In this document: piece by piece, positions 48,394-60,639 of the stretch
Position numbering within the stretch: position 1 is the stretch's first letter
Layout: every line of letters starts with the position of its first letter
From: Pseudomonas frederiksbergensis
GTDB taxonomy: Bacteria; Pseudomonadota; Gammaproteobacteria; Pseudomonadales; Pseudomonadaceae
Reading direction: 5' to 3'
DNA: 64,000 bases
Assembly (NCBI RefSeq): GCF_900105495.1
Contig: NZ_FNTF01000002.1
Span: forward strand, 4,642,501-4,706,500
Made by a program: the position numbers and the translations under genes
Notes under the pieces: model-generated
The model's input: the letters and a program-made list of their open reading frames with translations, nothing else
Database searches by the model: none
What the model was told of the DNA's origin: nothing

Positions 48394-48501
48394 GATCGTT
48401 CCCACGCTCTGCGTGGGAATGCAGCCCGGGACGCTCTGCGTCCCAAGAGCCGAACGCGGAGCGTCCGCTGAGGCATTCCCACGCAGAGCGTGGGAACGAT
48501 C
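48394..48501. repeat. 108-bp palindromic Pseudomonas repeat inside the operon
   Basis: Outer arms of 29 bp (48394-48422 and 48473-48501, CGTTCCCACGCTCTGCGTGG type) are perfect inverted copies; inner parts carry GGGACGCTCTGCGTCCC and CGGAGCGTCCGC motifs. It fills almost all of the bdhA-aacS gap. Confidence 0.9.
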
Positions 48502-48532
48502 TGAACGAGAGAGCAACAAGAAGAGGCAAGCC

Positions 48533-50488
<1,956 letters not shown>

Positions 50489-50503
50489 ACGCCGGGGATC
50501 TAC

Positions 50504-50593
50504 TGTGGGAGCGAGCCTGCTCGCGAAAGCGGTGTGTCAGTCGACATCAATACTGACTGACCCGCAGCCATCGCGAGCAGGCTCGCTCCCACA
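50504..50593. repeat. REPIN
   Basis: TGTGGGAGCGAGCCTGCTCG (50504) and its inverse CGAGCAGGCTCGCTCCCACA (50574) flank a 48-bp spacer between convergent genes. Confidence 0.88.
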
Positions 50594-50604
50594 TGGGATT
50601 TATG

Positions 50605-51714
50605 TCAGTCCATTAATCCCCATTCACCCGGTGGTGCGGGGGATTGCGGTGACGCCTCGGCGTGCAGCTTCAGCCGTAGACGCAAATTGTTCACTGAATC
50701 CGCATACTTCAACGCTTCCTCCTCATTGATCGCCCCCTCGACGACCAATGCGTAAAGCGCTCCGTCGAACGTCTGCATCCCCAGCTCCACAGACTTCTCC
50801 ATGATCCCCTTGAGTTCGGATAACTCATTGCGCCGGATCAGATCGCCGACGGTTGGCGTGCCAATCATCACTTCCACCGCCGCCCGTCGCTGACCATCCC
50901 GGGTGTGCACCAACCGTTGGGACACGAATGCCTTGAGGTTGTTGCCCAGGTCGTGAAGCAGCTGTGTCCGCCGTTCCTCGGGGAAAAAGTTGATGATGCG
51001 GTCCAGCGCCTGATGGGCGTTGTGGGCATGCAGGGTGGAAATCACCAGATGACCGGTATCGGCAAACGCCAGTGCATGCTCCATCGTTTCGCGGTCACGG
51101 ATTTCGCCGATCAGCACCACGTCCGGTGCCTGGCGCAGGGTGTTCTTCAATGCGGCGTGAAAACTGCGGGTATCGACGCCGACCTCGCGCTGGTTGATGA
51201 TCGATTTCTTGTGCCGATGGATGTATTCGACCGGGTCTTCGATGGTGATGATGTGGCCACTGCTGTGGCGATTGCGGTAGTCGATCAATGCCGCCAGCGA
51301 GGTAGACTTGCCCGAGCCGGTAGCGCCGACGAATAGCATCAGTCCTTGTTTGAGCATCACCGTCTCGAGCAGTACCGGCGGTAGTTTTAAGTTTTCGAAA
51401 CGCGGAATGTCGAGCTTGATGTTGCGCGCCACGATTGACACATCGTTGCGTTGTTTGAAGATATTGACCCGAAAGCGTCCGATGCCGGCCAAGGAAATCG
51501 CCAGGTTCATCTCCAGTTCCCGATCGAACTCAAGACGCTGTTCGGCGTCCATGATGGACGCGGCAATGGCCGCGACTTCTCCCGGCTTGAACGGCTGATC
51601 AGCCAAGGGTTTAAGCACACCCTCGAAGCGTGCGCTGGGTGGCGCACCGGTGGACAGATAAAGATCGGAGCCATTCTGGCTGGCCAGGAGCCCTAACAGT
51701 GCATCGATTTCCAT
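50605..51714 (-). CDS. PilT/PilU-family type IV pilus retraction-type ATPase
   Basis: 369-residue hexameric ATPase: N-terminal PAS-like domain, Walker A GATGSGKSTS, Asp box IEDPVEYIHRH, Walker B VLIGEIRDRETMEHAL and His box STLHAHNAHQALDRI. Closest from memory to PilU, but diverged and without the pilT neighbour, so probably an extra paralogue. ATG 51714 gives the family N-terminus MEIDALLGLLASQNGSDLY; the open frame to 51846 overlaps the divergent kinase. Confidence 0.9.
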   Translation of the reverse strand: MEIDALLGLLASQNGSDLYLSTGAPPSARFEGVLKPLADQPFKPGEVAAIAASIMDAEQRLEFDRELEMNLAISLAGIGRFRVNIFKQRNDVSIVARNIKLDIPRFENLKLPPVLLETVMLKQGLMLFVGATGSGKSTSLAALIDYRNRHSSGHIITIEDPVEYIHRHKKSIINQREVGVDTRSFHAALKNTLRQAPDVVLIGEIRDRETMEHALAFADTGHLVISTLHAHNAHQALDRIINFFPEERRTQLLHDLGNNLKAFVSQRLVHTRDGQRRAAVEVMIGTPTVGDLIRRNELSELKGIMEKSVELGMQTFDGALYALVVEGAINEEEALKYADSVNNLRLRLKLHAEASPQSPAPPGEWGLMD

Positions 51715-51833
51715 GGCAAAAAGCACCCGCGAAGCATTCAATGAACAAAAATGACCCAAATGGATCAGCCAGCATCTACTGCGGTACAAGGATAGTCGAC
51801 ACCGCCACACCGACTTAAGTGCAGGACATCTTG

Positions 51834-54371
51834 ATGAACGCAACACCGACCGGCAGCGATGCCCAGGCCTTGATTGCCCGACTGGACTGGAGACTCAGCC
51901 CACTGGGCGCTGCCAGTACCTGGCCGCAAAGCCTGCGCACCGCCGTGGATATCGTGATTCATTCGCCGATGCCCATGCTGTTGCTGTGGGGGCCGCAGCT
52001 CACCCAGATCTACAACGACGGCTTCGCCCTGCTGTCCGGCAGCAAACATCCACATGCTTTCGGACAACCGACACACCTGGTCTGGCCAGAGTTAAAAGAC
52101 TTTACCGACCCCATTTACAGCGCCGTCCTACAAGGACAGGTACGGACCTACAGCGAACAGCGCTTCACCTTGCAGCGTAATGGCCAGGATTCCGACTTCT
52201 GGCTGGACCTGACCTACAGCCCCATCCGCGATGAAAGCGCCCAGGTCGCCGGGATTCTGGTTACCGCCATCGAAACCAACGAGCGCCGACGCATCGCCCT
52301 CGAACTCGAGCAGCGTTCGGCTGCCAGCCTCAAGGCCCAGCACGAAACCGAGGAACGCCTGCAACTGGCCCTCGCGGCCACCGACGCCGTGGGCACCTGG
52401 GACTGGGACATCAACGAAGACCGTTTCATCGCCGACGCTCACTTCGCCCAGTTACACGGTATCGACCCGCTGCTCGCCAATCAGTTGCCCATCAGCGCCT
52501 ACCTTCAAGGCGTGCACCCGCAAGACCGCGCCATGGTCGCCCGCAGCATCAAGCACTCCATCACCCACGGCACCGAGTACGCCGAGGAATATCGCCTGCT
52601 GCAAGCCGACGGTCAGTTGCGCTGGGTGTTTGCCCGGGGTCGTTGCTACAAGGACCACCATGGACGGCCAATCCGCTTCCTCGGCGCAGCCCTGGACCTG
52701 ACCGAACGTAAACATACAGAACAAGCCTTGCGGCAAAGTCAGACCGAGCTGCAACTGATCATCAACGCCATGCCGATCCTGATCAGCTACGTGGACAGCG
52801 AGGAACGCTTTCGCCTGAACAATGCGGCCTACCTCGACTGGTACGGGCTGACGCCTCAGGAGCTCTTTGGCAAAACCATCCGCGAAGTACTGGGTGAAGA
52901 AGCCTATGCCTTGCGCGCCGAATACATCGCACAGGCACTGTCCGGCAAGCCTTGTTGTTTCAGTATCAGCACCCCGCACCGTGACGGCAGCATCCGCCAT
53001 GCCCTGATGAACTACTTGCCGCGCCACGGCGCGGATGGCGCGGTCAATGGTTTCTATATCTTTGTGATTGACGAAACCGAGCGCAAACAGACCGAAGAAG
53101 CCCTGCGCAATCTCAACGAAACCCTTGAGGAACGAGTCGCCGCCCGCACTCAACAATTGGCGCAAGCCAACCAGCGACTGCAGAACGAGATGTTCGAACG
53201 CGAACGGGCCGAAGAGGCGTTGCGCCATGCCCAGAAGATGGAAGCCCTCGGCCAGCTTACCGGCGGCATCGCCCATGACTTCAACAATATGCTCACCGGA
53301 ATTATCGGCAGCCTCGACTTGATGCAGCGCTACATCGCCGACGGGCGCGCCGCCGAGGTAGGGCGTTTCAGCGAGGCGGCAGTGTCCTCGGCCAACCGCG
53401 CCGCCGCCCTGACCCATCGCCTGCTGGCGTTTTCCCGGCGCCAGTCACTGGACCGCAGGCCGCTGAACGCCAATGATCTGATCCACTCCCTGGAAGACCT
53501 GCTCAGTCGGACCACGGGCGATCACATCGAGCTCAAACTGCAACTGGCCGATGACGTCTGGCCGGTCAGCACCGACGTCAGCCAGCTGGAAAACGGCCTG
53601 CTCAATCTGGTGATCAACGCCCGGGACGCCATGCCCGACGGCGGCGAGTTGCGGATCGAAACCGCCAACGTGTACCTCGACAGCAGTGACATCAACACCC
53701 TGGAACCGGTCAAGGCCGGGGATTATCTGATGATTGCCGTCAGCGACAATGGCACCGGCATGACCCCGTCGGTGCTGGCCAAGGCCTTCGACCCATTCTT
53801 CACCACCAAACCCATCGGCCAGGGCACCGGTCTTGGGTTGTCGATGATCTATGGTTTTGCCCAGCAGTCGGGCGGGCATGTCAGCCTGTTCAGCTTGCCG
53901 GGTCAGGGCACCAGCGTTCGTCTGTACCTGCCGCGGCTGCACAACGCAGAGCCCGAAAACGTCTTGATGCCGGTCACCAGCGAAGCCCCGGCCGCGATTG
54001 CCGGTGAAACCGTGGTGTTGGTGGAGGACGACCCGGCAGTGCGCATGCTGGTGCTCGATCTGCTCAAGGAGTTGGGTTATCACGCCCATGAAGCCGAAGA
54101 CGCGAAGACCGCCCTGCCCCTGCTGGAATCCGACCTGCGGATCGATTTGCTGGTCACCGATGTCGGGCTTCCGGGCATGAACGGTCGGCAACTGGCAGAG
54201 ATTGCCCGCCAGCACCGCCCTGAGCTCAAAGTGCTGTTCATGACCGGTTATGCGGAAAAAGCCGCCGAGCGCCAGGGCTTCCTGGAGGAAGGCATGGACA
54301 TGGTGGCCAAGCCGTTTTCCATTGACCTGATGGCCAACAAGATTCGCGCGATGATCGGCCAACCGGACTGA
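51834..54371 (+). CDS. hybrid sensor histidine kinase (PAS repeats, kinase, receiver)
   Basis: 845-residue cytoplasmic hybrid kinase: an N-terminal sensory domain (about 20-160), two more PAS domains (about 185-300 and 310-430), coiled coil, HisKA with His in [19 protein letters not shown], HATPase ([25 protein letters not shown]) and a C-terminal receiver with Asp in [16 protein letters not shown] 51834 behind AGGA. No separate response regulator is adjacent, so it signals through its own receiver or an unlinked partner. Confidence 0.94.
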   Translation: MNATPTGSDAQALIARLDWRLSPLGAASTWPQSLRTAVDIVIHSPMPMLLLWGPQLTQIYNDGFALLSGSKHPHAFGQPTHLVWPELKDFTDPIYSAVLQGQVRTYSEQRFTLQRNGQDSDFWLDLTYSPIRDESAQVAGILVTAIETNERRRIALELEQRSAASLKAQHETEERLQLALAATDAVGTWDWDINEDRFIADAHFAQLHGIDPLLANQLPISAYLQGVHPQDRAMVARSIKHSITHGTEYAEEYRLLQADGQLRWVFARGRCYKDHHGRPIRFLGAALDLTERKHTEQALRQSQTELQLIINAMPILISYVDSEERFRLNNAAYLDWYGLTPQELFGKTIREVLGEEAYALRAEYIAQALSGKPCCFSISTPHRDGSIRHALMNYLPRHGADGAVNGFYIFVIDETERKQTEEALRNLNETLEERVAARTQQLAQANQRLQNEMFERERAEEALRHAQKMEALGQLTGGIAHDFNNMLTGIIGSLDLMQRYIADGRAAEVGRFSEAAVSSANRAAALTHRLLAFSRRQSLDRRPLNANDLIHSLEDLLSRTTGDHIELKLQLADDVWPVSTDVSQLENGLLNLVINARDAMPDGGELRIETANVYLDSSDINTLEPVKAGDYLMIAVSDNGTGMTPSVLAKAFDPFFTTKPIGQGTGLGLSMIYGFAQQSGGHVSLFSLPGQGTSVRLYLPRLHNAEPENVLMPVTSEAPAAIAGETVVLVEDDPAVRMLVLDLLKELGYHAHEAEDAKTALPLLESDLRIDLLVTDVGLPGMNGRQLAEIARQHRPELKVLFMTGYAEKAAERQGFLEEGMDMVAKPFSIDLMANKIRAMIGQPD

Positions 54372-54437
54372 GTTCAGGCATAATCGCGCGCCTCACGCTG
54401 GCACCCACATAGCCACCACCGTTGCAAGGTACTGCGA

Positions 54438-54713
54438 ATGAAAGCTCAAGCCCGCCATATTCTGGTGAAAACCTCGGAAGAAGCCGAACAGCTCAAACAA
54501 CGCATCGCCAAGGGTGAAGCCTTCGATGTGCTGGCCAAGAAGTATTCCACCTGCCCGTCCGGCAAGCGCGGCGGCGACCTGGGTGAAGTGCGGCCCGGGC
54601 AGATGGTCGGGGTTATCGATGCGGTGATTTTCAAAAAACCATTGCGGGTGGTGCATGGCCCGATCAAGAGCAAGTTTGGCTATCACCTGGTGCAGGTGTT
54701 TTACCGGGATTGA
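54438..54713 (+). CDS. second stand-alone parvulin-type peptidyl-prolyl isomerase
   Basis: 91 residues (MKAQARHILVKTSEEAEQL...), with FDVLAKKYSTCPSGKRGGDL and GYHLVQVFYRD. Same family as the 38543 gene, but with a more basic surface. Translation is probably initiated at ATG 54438 behind AAGG. Confidence 0.93.
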   Translation: MKAQARHILVKTSEEAEQLKQRIAKGEAFDVLAKKYSTCPSGKRGGDLGEVRPGQMVGVIDAVIFKKPLRVVHGPIKSKFGYHLVQVFYRD

Positions 54714-54730
54714 TCGGTTGGCTGAGGGCC

Positions 54731-54762
54731 CTGTGGCGAGGGGGCTTGCCCCCTCGCCACAG
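54731..54762. repeat. REP hairpin between convergent genes
   Basis: CTGTGGCGAGGGGG-CTTG-CCCCCTCGCCACAG perfect stem, followed by a half copy; may terminate from both sides. Confidence 0.8.
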
Positions 54763-54788
54763 AATCCCCTCGCCACAGGGATTGCATT

Positions 54789-55724
54789 TCAGTTTTTCGG
54801 AATAAGTGCTCCCGGCACCTGAATCACCCGACTCGCCAACCGATGCCCTGCTTCAGCCGCCTCAACCGGGCTGCCTCCTTTCAGGCGACTGGCCAGATAC
54901 GCTGCGCTGAACGAATCCCCCGCCGCCGTGGTGTCCACCACTCGCTCGACCACCTGCGCCGGCACTTCAAACGACTCGCCATCACAACGAATCAAACACG
55001 CCTCGGCACCACGCTTGAGTACCACTTCAGGCGTGCCAATCTGCTCGTATGCGGCAAACACCGCCTCACAATCGGAAAAATCAAACAGCGCCTGCTCGTC
55101 ATCAACGGTCAGCAACGCCAGGTCAACATACGGCAGAACGCTGCGATAGGCCGCCCGTGCCTCCTCGATCGATGCCCACAAACGTGGTCGGTAGTTGTTG
55201 TCGAACACGATCCGCGCATCCCGCTGCCGGGCTTCGACCAGGGTTTCGAACAACTTCTCCCGACCTTGCGCACCGAGTACCGCCAGGGTGATGCCGCTGA
55301 AATACAGCACATCGTAATCCGGCAGTGCCGCCAGGATCGGCGCGGCAGCCGGGGTGGTGAAACAGTCGCGGACGGCCGCCTCGTTGCGCCAGTAAAGAAA
55401 ACGCCGCTCGCCGGCAGCGTCAGTCTGGATGCAATACAAACCGGGCAAGCGGCCGGGCAAGCGCTGGACCATATCAAGCCCGATGTTTTCATCAGCCCAG
55501 CTCTGGCACATGGCATCGCTGAAACTGTCGTCACCCAGGGCGGTGACGTAATCCACCATGCCGCCCTCGCCCAACTCCCGGGACAGGTAAACCGCCGTGT
55601 TCAAGGTATCGCCACCGAAACTCTGTTGCAGACTGCCGTCGGCGCGTTGCTGCAACTCGATCATGCACTCGCCGATCAGGGCGATACGCGGGGTGTTGGG
55701 GCCGAGGGTGCTGATGGTGTTCAT
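54789..55724 (-). CDS. PfkB-family sugar/keto-sugar kinase
   Basis: 311-residue ribokinase-fold kinase similar to 2-dehydro-3-deoxygluconokinase (KdgK). Sugar-binding GGDTLNTAVYLSRE near the N-terminus, and the catalytic loop DTTAAGDSFSAAYL with its Asp base. In this locus it lies after a DSD1-like deaminase, so its substrate may be a 2-keto product of amino-acid breakdown rather than KDG; unresolved. A REPIN separates it from the deaminase. Confidence 0.88.
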   Translation of the reverse strand: MNTISTLGPNTPRIALIGECMIELQQRADGSLQQSFGGDTLNTAVYLSRELGEGGMVDYVTALGDDSFSDAMCQSWADENIGLDMVQRLPGRLPGLYCIQTDAAGERRFLYWRNEAAVRDCFTTPAAAPILAALPDYDVLYFSGITLAVLGAQGREKLFETLVEARQRDARIVFDNNYRPRLWASIEEARAAYRSVLPYVDLALLTVDDEQALFDFSDCEAVFAAYEQIGTPEVVLKRGAEACLIRCDGESFEVPAQVVERVVDTTAAGDSFSAAYLASRLKGGSPVEAAEAGHRLASRVIQVPGALIPKN

Positions 55725-55770
55725 TGTTTTTGTAGTCTCTGGTGTTTCTGTGTTGTCTGGCCGGCCGTCA

Positions 55771-55841
55771 TCGCGAGCAGGCTCACTCCCACAGGATTTG
55801 TGGACACTGAAGATCCAATGTGGGAGCGAGCCTGCTCGCGA
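55771..55841. repeat. REPIN
   Basis: TCGCGAGCAGGCTCACTCCC (55771) and inverse GGGAGCGAGCCTGCTCGCGA (55822), between kinase and deaminase genes. Confidence 0.88.
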
Positions 55842-55864
55842 TGGCCGCGCCGCGATCTGGAGCC

Positions 55865-57082
55865 TTAGAAACAGGTTTCCATGGTTTCGATGACATTCAG
55901 CTGCTCATCCACCAGACACCCGATACGCCACTTGTCGAACGTCAGGCACGGGTGCGAAGTGCCAAAGGAAATAATGTCCCCCACCCGCAACTCAACCCCC
56001 GGCGCCACGGTCATGAACGCATGCTGGTCCATCACTGCTGTCACCTTGCAGGCGCTGACGTCGTCGCCCGTCGCCGGCACCACGCCCGCCTTGTAACGCA
56101 ACAGCGGCACCGGTAACCCAGCGTCGTAGGCCACGTCGCGTTTACCCAGGGCGATCACCGCAAAGCCCGGTTCCGGCAACGACTGCACATGCGCCCAGAC
56201 TTCCATCGCCGGGCGCAGGCCTTCGTGCAGGTCGCTGCGGCGGTCGAGTACGCAGCATTGCGCTTCTTTGTAGATGCCATGGTCGTGAGCCACGTAGCTG
56301 CCGGGACGCAGCACACTGAGGAAACGCCCGCCAGCGTTCTGCGCTTCGAAGGATTCAGCGATCAGGTCATACCAGGCCGAACCCGATGCCGTGATGATCG
56401 GCTTGGGAATGGCGAACGCGCCGCTGTCCTGCAACTGCACGGCCAGACGCACCAAAGAATCAGCGAATGCACGAATACCACTCACCGCGTGATCGCCGTG
56501 AATCACCCCTTCGTAACCTTCGATCCCGGTCAGTGCCAGGGCAGGTTGTGCAGCAATGGCGTTGGCCAGCGCGACCACTTCGTCTTCCGTGCGGCAACCA
56601 CAACGACCGCCGACCACGCCGTACTCGATCATCACGTTCAAGCGCACACCGCGGGAGGCGAAATACGCGCCCAGGTCAGCGACGTTGTCCGGGTGATCGA
56701 CCATGCAATAGAAATCGAAGGCAGGGTCTGTCAGCAGATCAGCGATCAGTGCCATGTTCGGCGTACCGACCAGTTGGTTGGCCATCAGCACCCGATGCAC
56801 GCCGTGGGCGTAAGCCGCACGAGTCTGGGTGGCACTGGCCAGGGTGATGCCCCAGGCACCGGCATCCAGTTGGCGGCGAAACAGCGCCGGGGTCATGCTG
56901 GTTTTACCGTGGGGGGCGAGTTCGGCGCCGCTGTTGCTGACAAAGTCCTGCATCCAGCGAATGTTGTGTTCCAACGCGTCGCGGTGCAGCACCAGCGCAG
57001 GCAGGCTGACATCGCGCACCAGATTGGCGCCTGTGTGGGCAAAGCCCTTTTCCACGGTGGCAGTATTTTTCACAGAAAACAT
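55865..57082 (-). CDS. PLP-dependent amino-acid deaminase, DSD1 (D-serine/D-threonine dehydratase) type
   Basis: 405-residue fold-type III PLP enzyme (alanine-racemase N-domain plus DSD1 C-domain). The PLP Lys is Lys60 in LAPHGKTSMTP; the C-terminal metal-binding His and Cys are in FGTSHPCLTFDKW. Such enzymes deaminate D-serine, D-threonine or 3-hydroxy amino acids to 2-keto acids through an enamine, which explains the RidA gene next door. ATG 57082 behind GAGGAG; the longer open frame (57157) overlaps iclR. Confidence 0.9.
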   Translation of the reverse strand: MFSVKNTATVEKGFAHTGANLVRDVSLPALVLHRDALEHNIRWMQDFVSNSGAELAPHGKTSMTPALFRRQLDAGAWGITLASATQTRAAYAHGVHRVLMANQLVGTPNMALIADLLTDPAFDFYCMVDHPDNVADLGAYFASRGVRLNVMIEYGVVGGRCGCRTEDEVVALANAIAAQPALALTGIEGYEGVIHGDHAVSGIRAFADSLVRLAVQLQDSGAFAIPKPIITASGSAWYDLIAESFEAQNAGGRFLSVLRPGSYVAHDHGIYKEAQCCVLDRRSDLHEGLRPAMEVWAHVQSLPEPGFAVIALGKRDVAYDAGLPVPLLRYKAGVVPATGDDVSACKVTAVMDQHAFMTVAPGVELRVGDIISFGTSHPCLTFDKWRIGCLVDEQLNVIETMETCF

Positions 57083-57122
57083 ACTCGAACTCCTCACATT
57101 CGCGGCCGCAGGGCAGCCGCTG

Positions 57123-57902
57123 TTATTCGTTGATGCGACGGGCCAGGCTGTTGGCACTGTCGATCAGCACCCGGCGGTAGTCGTTGTAGTTGTTCTTGGC
57201 ATCAGCCCGTGGGGCGACGATGCACAGGGTCGCAATGGCCACGCCGTTCGGGTCTTTGACCGGGGCGGCGAAGCAATGGGTAAAGGTGTCCGCGACGCTA
57301 TCGAAAGAGAAGAAGCCATCGATAGCGGCTTGACGGATTTCACCGAGAAACTGCTCCAACGGCAGACGCTCGCCGTTAGGCAAGATGAAGTCGTCGTGAT
57401 CAATCAGGTCGACGATTTCCTGGTCGCTCAAGTGCGCCAGCAGCAGGCGCCCGGAAGCGGTCCAGGGGATCGGCGCGTTCTCGCCGATGTCCGAGGAAAT
57501 GCGGAAATGCCGCTCGCCCTCTTTCATCAAGGCCACGGTGTATTTGCGCCCGTTGAGCAGGCACATCTGCGCGGTTTCGCGGGTCTGGCTGACGATCTCC
57601 TGCAAGGCGTGATCGGCCTCGCGGGTCAGGTCGAAATGGCGTAAATGTGCCTGTCCGAGGAAGTACAGCTGACGGCCGAGGTAGACGTGACCGTCCTTGC
57701 CCACGGCCTCCAGAATCCGTCGCTCCAGCAGGGAAGCAACCAATTCGTAGACAGTGGATTTCGGGCTGCCGATGCCGCTGGCGATTTCGTTCGGGCGCAG
57801 GGGCTTGCCGACTTCCTTGAGGAAATCGAGGATATCGAACGCCCGGTCCAGACCGCGAGCCCGGCGCTTGATGGTGTCTTCGGTCATTTCATTGGTTCCC
57901 AT
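57123..57902 (-). CDS. IclR-family regulator
   Basis: 259 residues: N-terminal winged helix (RAFDILDFLKEVGKPLRPNE, SPKSTVYELVASLLERRILE) and GAF-like effector domain (about 90-255). ATG 57902 gives five extra residues relative to ATG 57887 (MTEDTIKRR), which has a better-placed GGGA and may be the true start. Lies within the locus between RidA and deaminase, on the same strand, and is its likely local regulator. Confidence 0.9.
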   Translation of the reverse strand: MGTNEMTEDTIKRRARGLDRAFDILDFLKEVGKPLRPNEIASGIGSPKSTVYELVASLLERRILEAVGKDGHVYLGRQLYFLGQAHLRHFDLTREADHALQEIVSQTRETAQMCLLNGRKYTVALMKEGERHFRISSDIGENAPIPWTASGRLLLAHLSDQEIVDLIDHDDFILPNGERLPLEQFLGEIRQAAIDGFFSFDSVADTFTHCFAAPVKDPNGVAIATLCIVAPRADAKNNYNDYRRVLIDSANSLARRINE

Positions 57903-57952
57903 AAAAGTGCCGGGAGTTTAACCAGAGTGCAGCGACGACCGTTAGGCCGTCT

Positions 57953-58016
57953 TCGCGGGCAAGCCACGCTCCCACATTAGATTGCATTCCCCTGTGGGAG
58001 CGTGGCTTGCCCGCGA
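57953..58016. repeat. REPIN of a second subtype
   Basis: TCGCGGGCAAGCCACGCTCC (57953) and inverse GGAGCGTGGCTTGCCCGCGA (57997), separating ridA and iclR. The GCGTGGCTTGCC core differs from the GCGAGCCTGCTC type found elsewhere in the window. Confidence 0.85.
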
Positions 58017-58030
58017 TGGCGCGACTCGGT

Positions 58031-58420
58031 TCAGGCCTTTTTCTTGTACGCGATGCAATCGATCTCGACCTTGCAATCGACCATCATGTTCGCCTGCACA
58101 CAGGCTCGGGCCGGTGCGTGTTCGCTTTTGAAGTATTCGGAGAACACCTTATTGAAACTCCAGAAATCCCGCGGGTCTTCCAGCCACACACCGGTGCGCA
58201 CTACGTCTTCGAGGCCGTAACCTGCCTCTTCGAGAATCGCGATCAGGTTCTTCATGGTCTGGTGAGTCTGTTCGACGATGCCACCCACAATGATTTCGCC
58301 ATCCAGCGCCGGTACTTGCCCGGACACATGCAGCCAGCCATCGGCTTCAACGGCGCGGGCGAAAGGTCGGGGCTGGCCGCCACCGGCGGTGCTGCCGGTG
58401 CCGTAACGAGTAATGCTCAT
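58031..58420 (-). CDS. RidA-family (YjgF/YER057c/UK114) protein
   Basis: 129 residues; deaminase of reactive enamines/imines such as 2-aminoacrylate. RPFARAVEADGWLHVSGQVP and the C-terminal ARACVQANMMVDCKVEIDCI include the conserved Arg that binds the substrate carboxylate. The start is ATG 58420 after a good GGAG. It sits between the ABC importer and the PLP deaminase, whose enamine product it would hydrolyse. Confidence 0.92.
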   Translation of the reverse strand: MSITRYGTGSTAGGGQPRPFARAVEADGWLHVSGQVPALDGEIIVGGIVEQTHQTMKNLIAILEEAGYGLEDVVRTGVWLEDPRDFWSFNKVFSEYFKSEHAPARACVQANMMVDCKVEIDCIAYKKKA

Positions 58421-58464
58421 GAGTGTTTCTCCTGGTTGAAAAGTGAAAATGCTTTTGAAAAAAA

Positions 58465-59256
58465 TCAGAACCGCGTGTTCTTGAGAAACTCCGCCAGACG
58501 CGGTGATTGCGGGCGTTCGAACAGTTCCTTGGGTGGCCCCTGCTCTTCGATCCGCCCCTGATTCATGAAAACGATCTTGTCCGAAACCTCGAAAGCGAAG
58601 CGCATTTCGTGGGTCACCAACAGCATGGTCATGCCGTCCTCGGCCAGGCCTTTGATCACGCTCAGCACTTCGCCCACCAGTTCCGGGTCGAGGGCCGAAG
58701 TGACTTCGTCGAACAGCATCAAACTCGGGTTCATCGCAATCGCCCGGGCAATCGCCACACGCTGCTGCTGACCACCGGACAACTGACCGGGATAGTGATC
58801 GCGGCGTTCCAGCAAGCCGACCCGCTCCAGCCATTTTTCCGCCAGGGCCACCGCTTCATCCTTGTGCAGCTTTTTGACCTTGAGCAAACCGAGGGTGACG
58901 TTCTGCAACGCCGTGAGGTGCGGAAACAGGTTGAATTGCTGGAACGCCATGCCGGTCATGGCCCGATGCCGCGCGATGACTTTTTCCGCGTGACGCACGC
59001 GCTTGCCGTTGACCTCGTCATAACCGATGGACTCGCCATCAAGCATGATCTGCCCGCCCTGGAACTCTTCGAGCATGTTCACGCAACGCAGCAGCGTGGT
59101 CTTGCCCGAGCCACTGGAACCGATCAGCGTGACGACGTTGCCGCGCTGCATGCTCAGGTCAACGCCCTTGAGCACTTCGAGCTCGCCGTACTTTTTGTGC
59201 AACCCGCGAATGTCCAGCAGGGGCTGATCGTTGTGAGCGTTATTAGATGGAGTCAT
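58465..59256 (-). CDS. polar amino-acid ABC transporter ATPase
   Basis: 263 residues, GlnQ/HisP type: Walker [14 protein letters not shown], signature [14 protein letters not shown], Walker [21 protein letters not shown], His switch VTHEMRFA. The ATG overlaps the stop of the upstream permease (ATGA). Confidence 0.95.
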   Translation of the reverse strand: MTPSNNAHNDQPLLDIRGLHKKYGELEVLKGVDLSMQRGNVVTLIGSSGSGKTTLLRCVNMLEEFQGGQIMLDGESIGYDEVNGKRVRHAEKVIARHRAMTGMAFQQFNLFPHLTALQNVTLGLLKVKKLHKDEAVALAEKWLERVGLLERRDHYPGQLSGGQQQRVAIARAIAMNPSLMLFDEVTSALDPELVGEVLSVIKGLAEDGMTMLLVTHEMRFAFEVSDKIVFMNQGRIEEQGPPKELFERPQSPRLAEFLKNTRF

Positions 59257-59915
59257 GGCAAGGCCACCCGCTTTTCAATGTGCCGGCCGAGTAATTCGAT
59301 GGCGTAGTTGATGACGAAAAACAGCAATCCGGCGAACAGGTAAAACTCGAGGGTCATGAAGGTCCGGGCGATGATCTGTTGCGTGCTGAGTAGCAATTCA
59401 GCAACCCCGATCACCGACAGCAGCGTCGAAGCCTTGACGATCTCGGTGGACGAGTTGACCCAGGTCGGCAAGATTTGCCGCAACGCCTGAGGCAGCAACA
59501 CGTAGCCCAAAGACTGAAAGAACGTCAGGCCGATGGCCTTGCTCGCTTCCATCTGACCACTGGGCAGCGCTTGCAACGCGCCGCGCACAATCTCGGCGAC
59601 GTGGGAGCCGCAGAACAGCGTCAGCCCCAACGCGCCCGCCTGAAAGGCACCGATCTGCCAGCCCAGCGCCGGCGCCATGTAAAAGCAGGCGAGCACCAAT
59701 ACAAACACCGGCGTGCCGCGAATGATGTCGACGTAAAACCGAAACGGCGCGCGCATCCAGAATTTGCCGTAGGTCAGCACCAGGCCGGCGACGATGCCGA
59801 CCATCGTGCCCAGCAGAATCGCCAGGGCCGAGACCTGCACACTGGTCAAAAAGCCTTGCCACAACACTTCCCGGGCAACCCATAACTCATGCAACCAACT
59901 GGGGGATTCGTACAT
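59253..59915 (-). CDS. amino-acid ABC transporter permease (HisM/GlnP type)
   Basis: 220 residues, five helices; the coupling-loop motif is [27 protein letters not shown]-like (residues about 130-155). Forms the channel with the 59925 gene product. Confidence 0.94.
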   Translation of the reverse strand: MYESPSWLHELWVAREVLWQGFLTSVQVSALAILLGTMVGIVAGLVLTYGKFWMRAPFRFYVDIIRGTPVFVLVLACFYMAPALGWQIGAFQAGALGLTLFCGSHVAEIVRGALQALPSGQMEASKAIGLTFFQSLGYVLLPQALRQILPTWVNSSTEIVKASTLLSVIGVAELLLSTQQIIARTFMTLEFYLFAGLLFFVINYAIELLGRHIEKRVALP

Positions 59916-59924
59916 GTGGGCCTC

Positions 59925-60587
59925 CTATCGGCGAATCGCCAGACGCTGTTCGAGGTAGCGCAGCATCATGGCAATGAGGTAACAGGCCGCCACATAGAGC
60001 GCGGTGGTCACCAGCCAGGTTTCAATCACCCGGTAGCTCTCGACATTGATCTTGCGTGCGTAATAGGTCAGTTCCGGCACGGCAATCGCCGCGGCCAGCG
60101 AAGTGTCCTTGAACAGCGAAATGAAGTTGTTCGACAAGGCCGGCAGCACATTGCGCAGCATCACCGGCACGGTGATGTACGCCTTGACCTGCCACTCGCC
60201 CAGACCGATCGCCAACCCGGCTTCGCGCAGGCCTTTGGGAATGCTCAACAGCCCAGCGCGGAACACTTCGGTCAGGTAGGCCCCGGCATACAGCGACAGG
60301 GTGATGATGAACGACGGGATCTTGTCCAGACGAATGCCCAGACTGGGCAAGGCGAAGTAGATCAACAGAATCAACACCAGAATCGGCGTGTTCCGGATCA
60401 CCGTCACATACACCGACGCCAGCACCCGCAATGCGCGGTGCTTTGACAGCAAAGCAAACGCCATCATCAGGCCGATCACGCAACCGATGGCGATCGACAC
60501 CAGCGCCAGCTCAAGGCCCAGACCGAGCCCCGCCAGCAAGGTGTCGAAATCGCGCCACACGGCGGCAAAATTCAACTGATAGTTCAT
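59925..60587 (-). CDS. amino-acid ABC transporter permease (HisQ type)
   Basis: 220 residues, five helices; coupling loop KGLREAGLAIGLGEWQVKAY. ATG 60587 (MNYQLNFAAVW) is preferred over TTG 60596. Nine-base gap to the next permease. Confidence 0.94.
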   Translation of the reverse strand: MNYQLNFAAVWRDFDTLLAGLGLGLELALVSIAIGCVIGLMMAFALLSKHRALRVLASVYVTVIRNTPILVLILLIYFALPSLGIRLDKIPSFIITLSLYAGAYLTEVFRAGLLSIPKGLREAGLAIGLGEWQVKAYITVPVMLRNVLPALSNNFISLFKDTSLAAAIAVPELTYYARKINVESYRVIETWLVTTALYVAACYLIAMMLRYLEQRLAIRR

Positions 60588-60639
60588 GGTCAGCAATACC
60601 TTGAGCGGGGCGATACATCACCGTCCCGCTCTCACAGGA

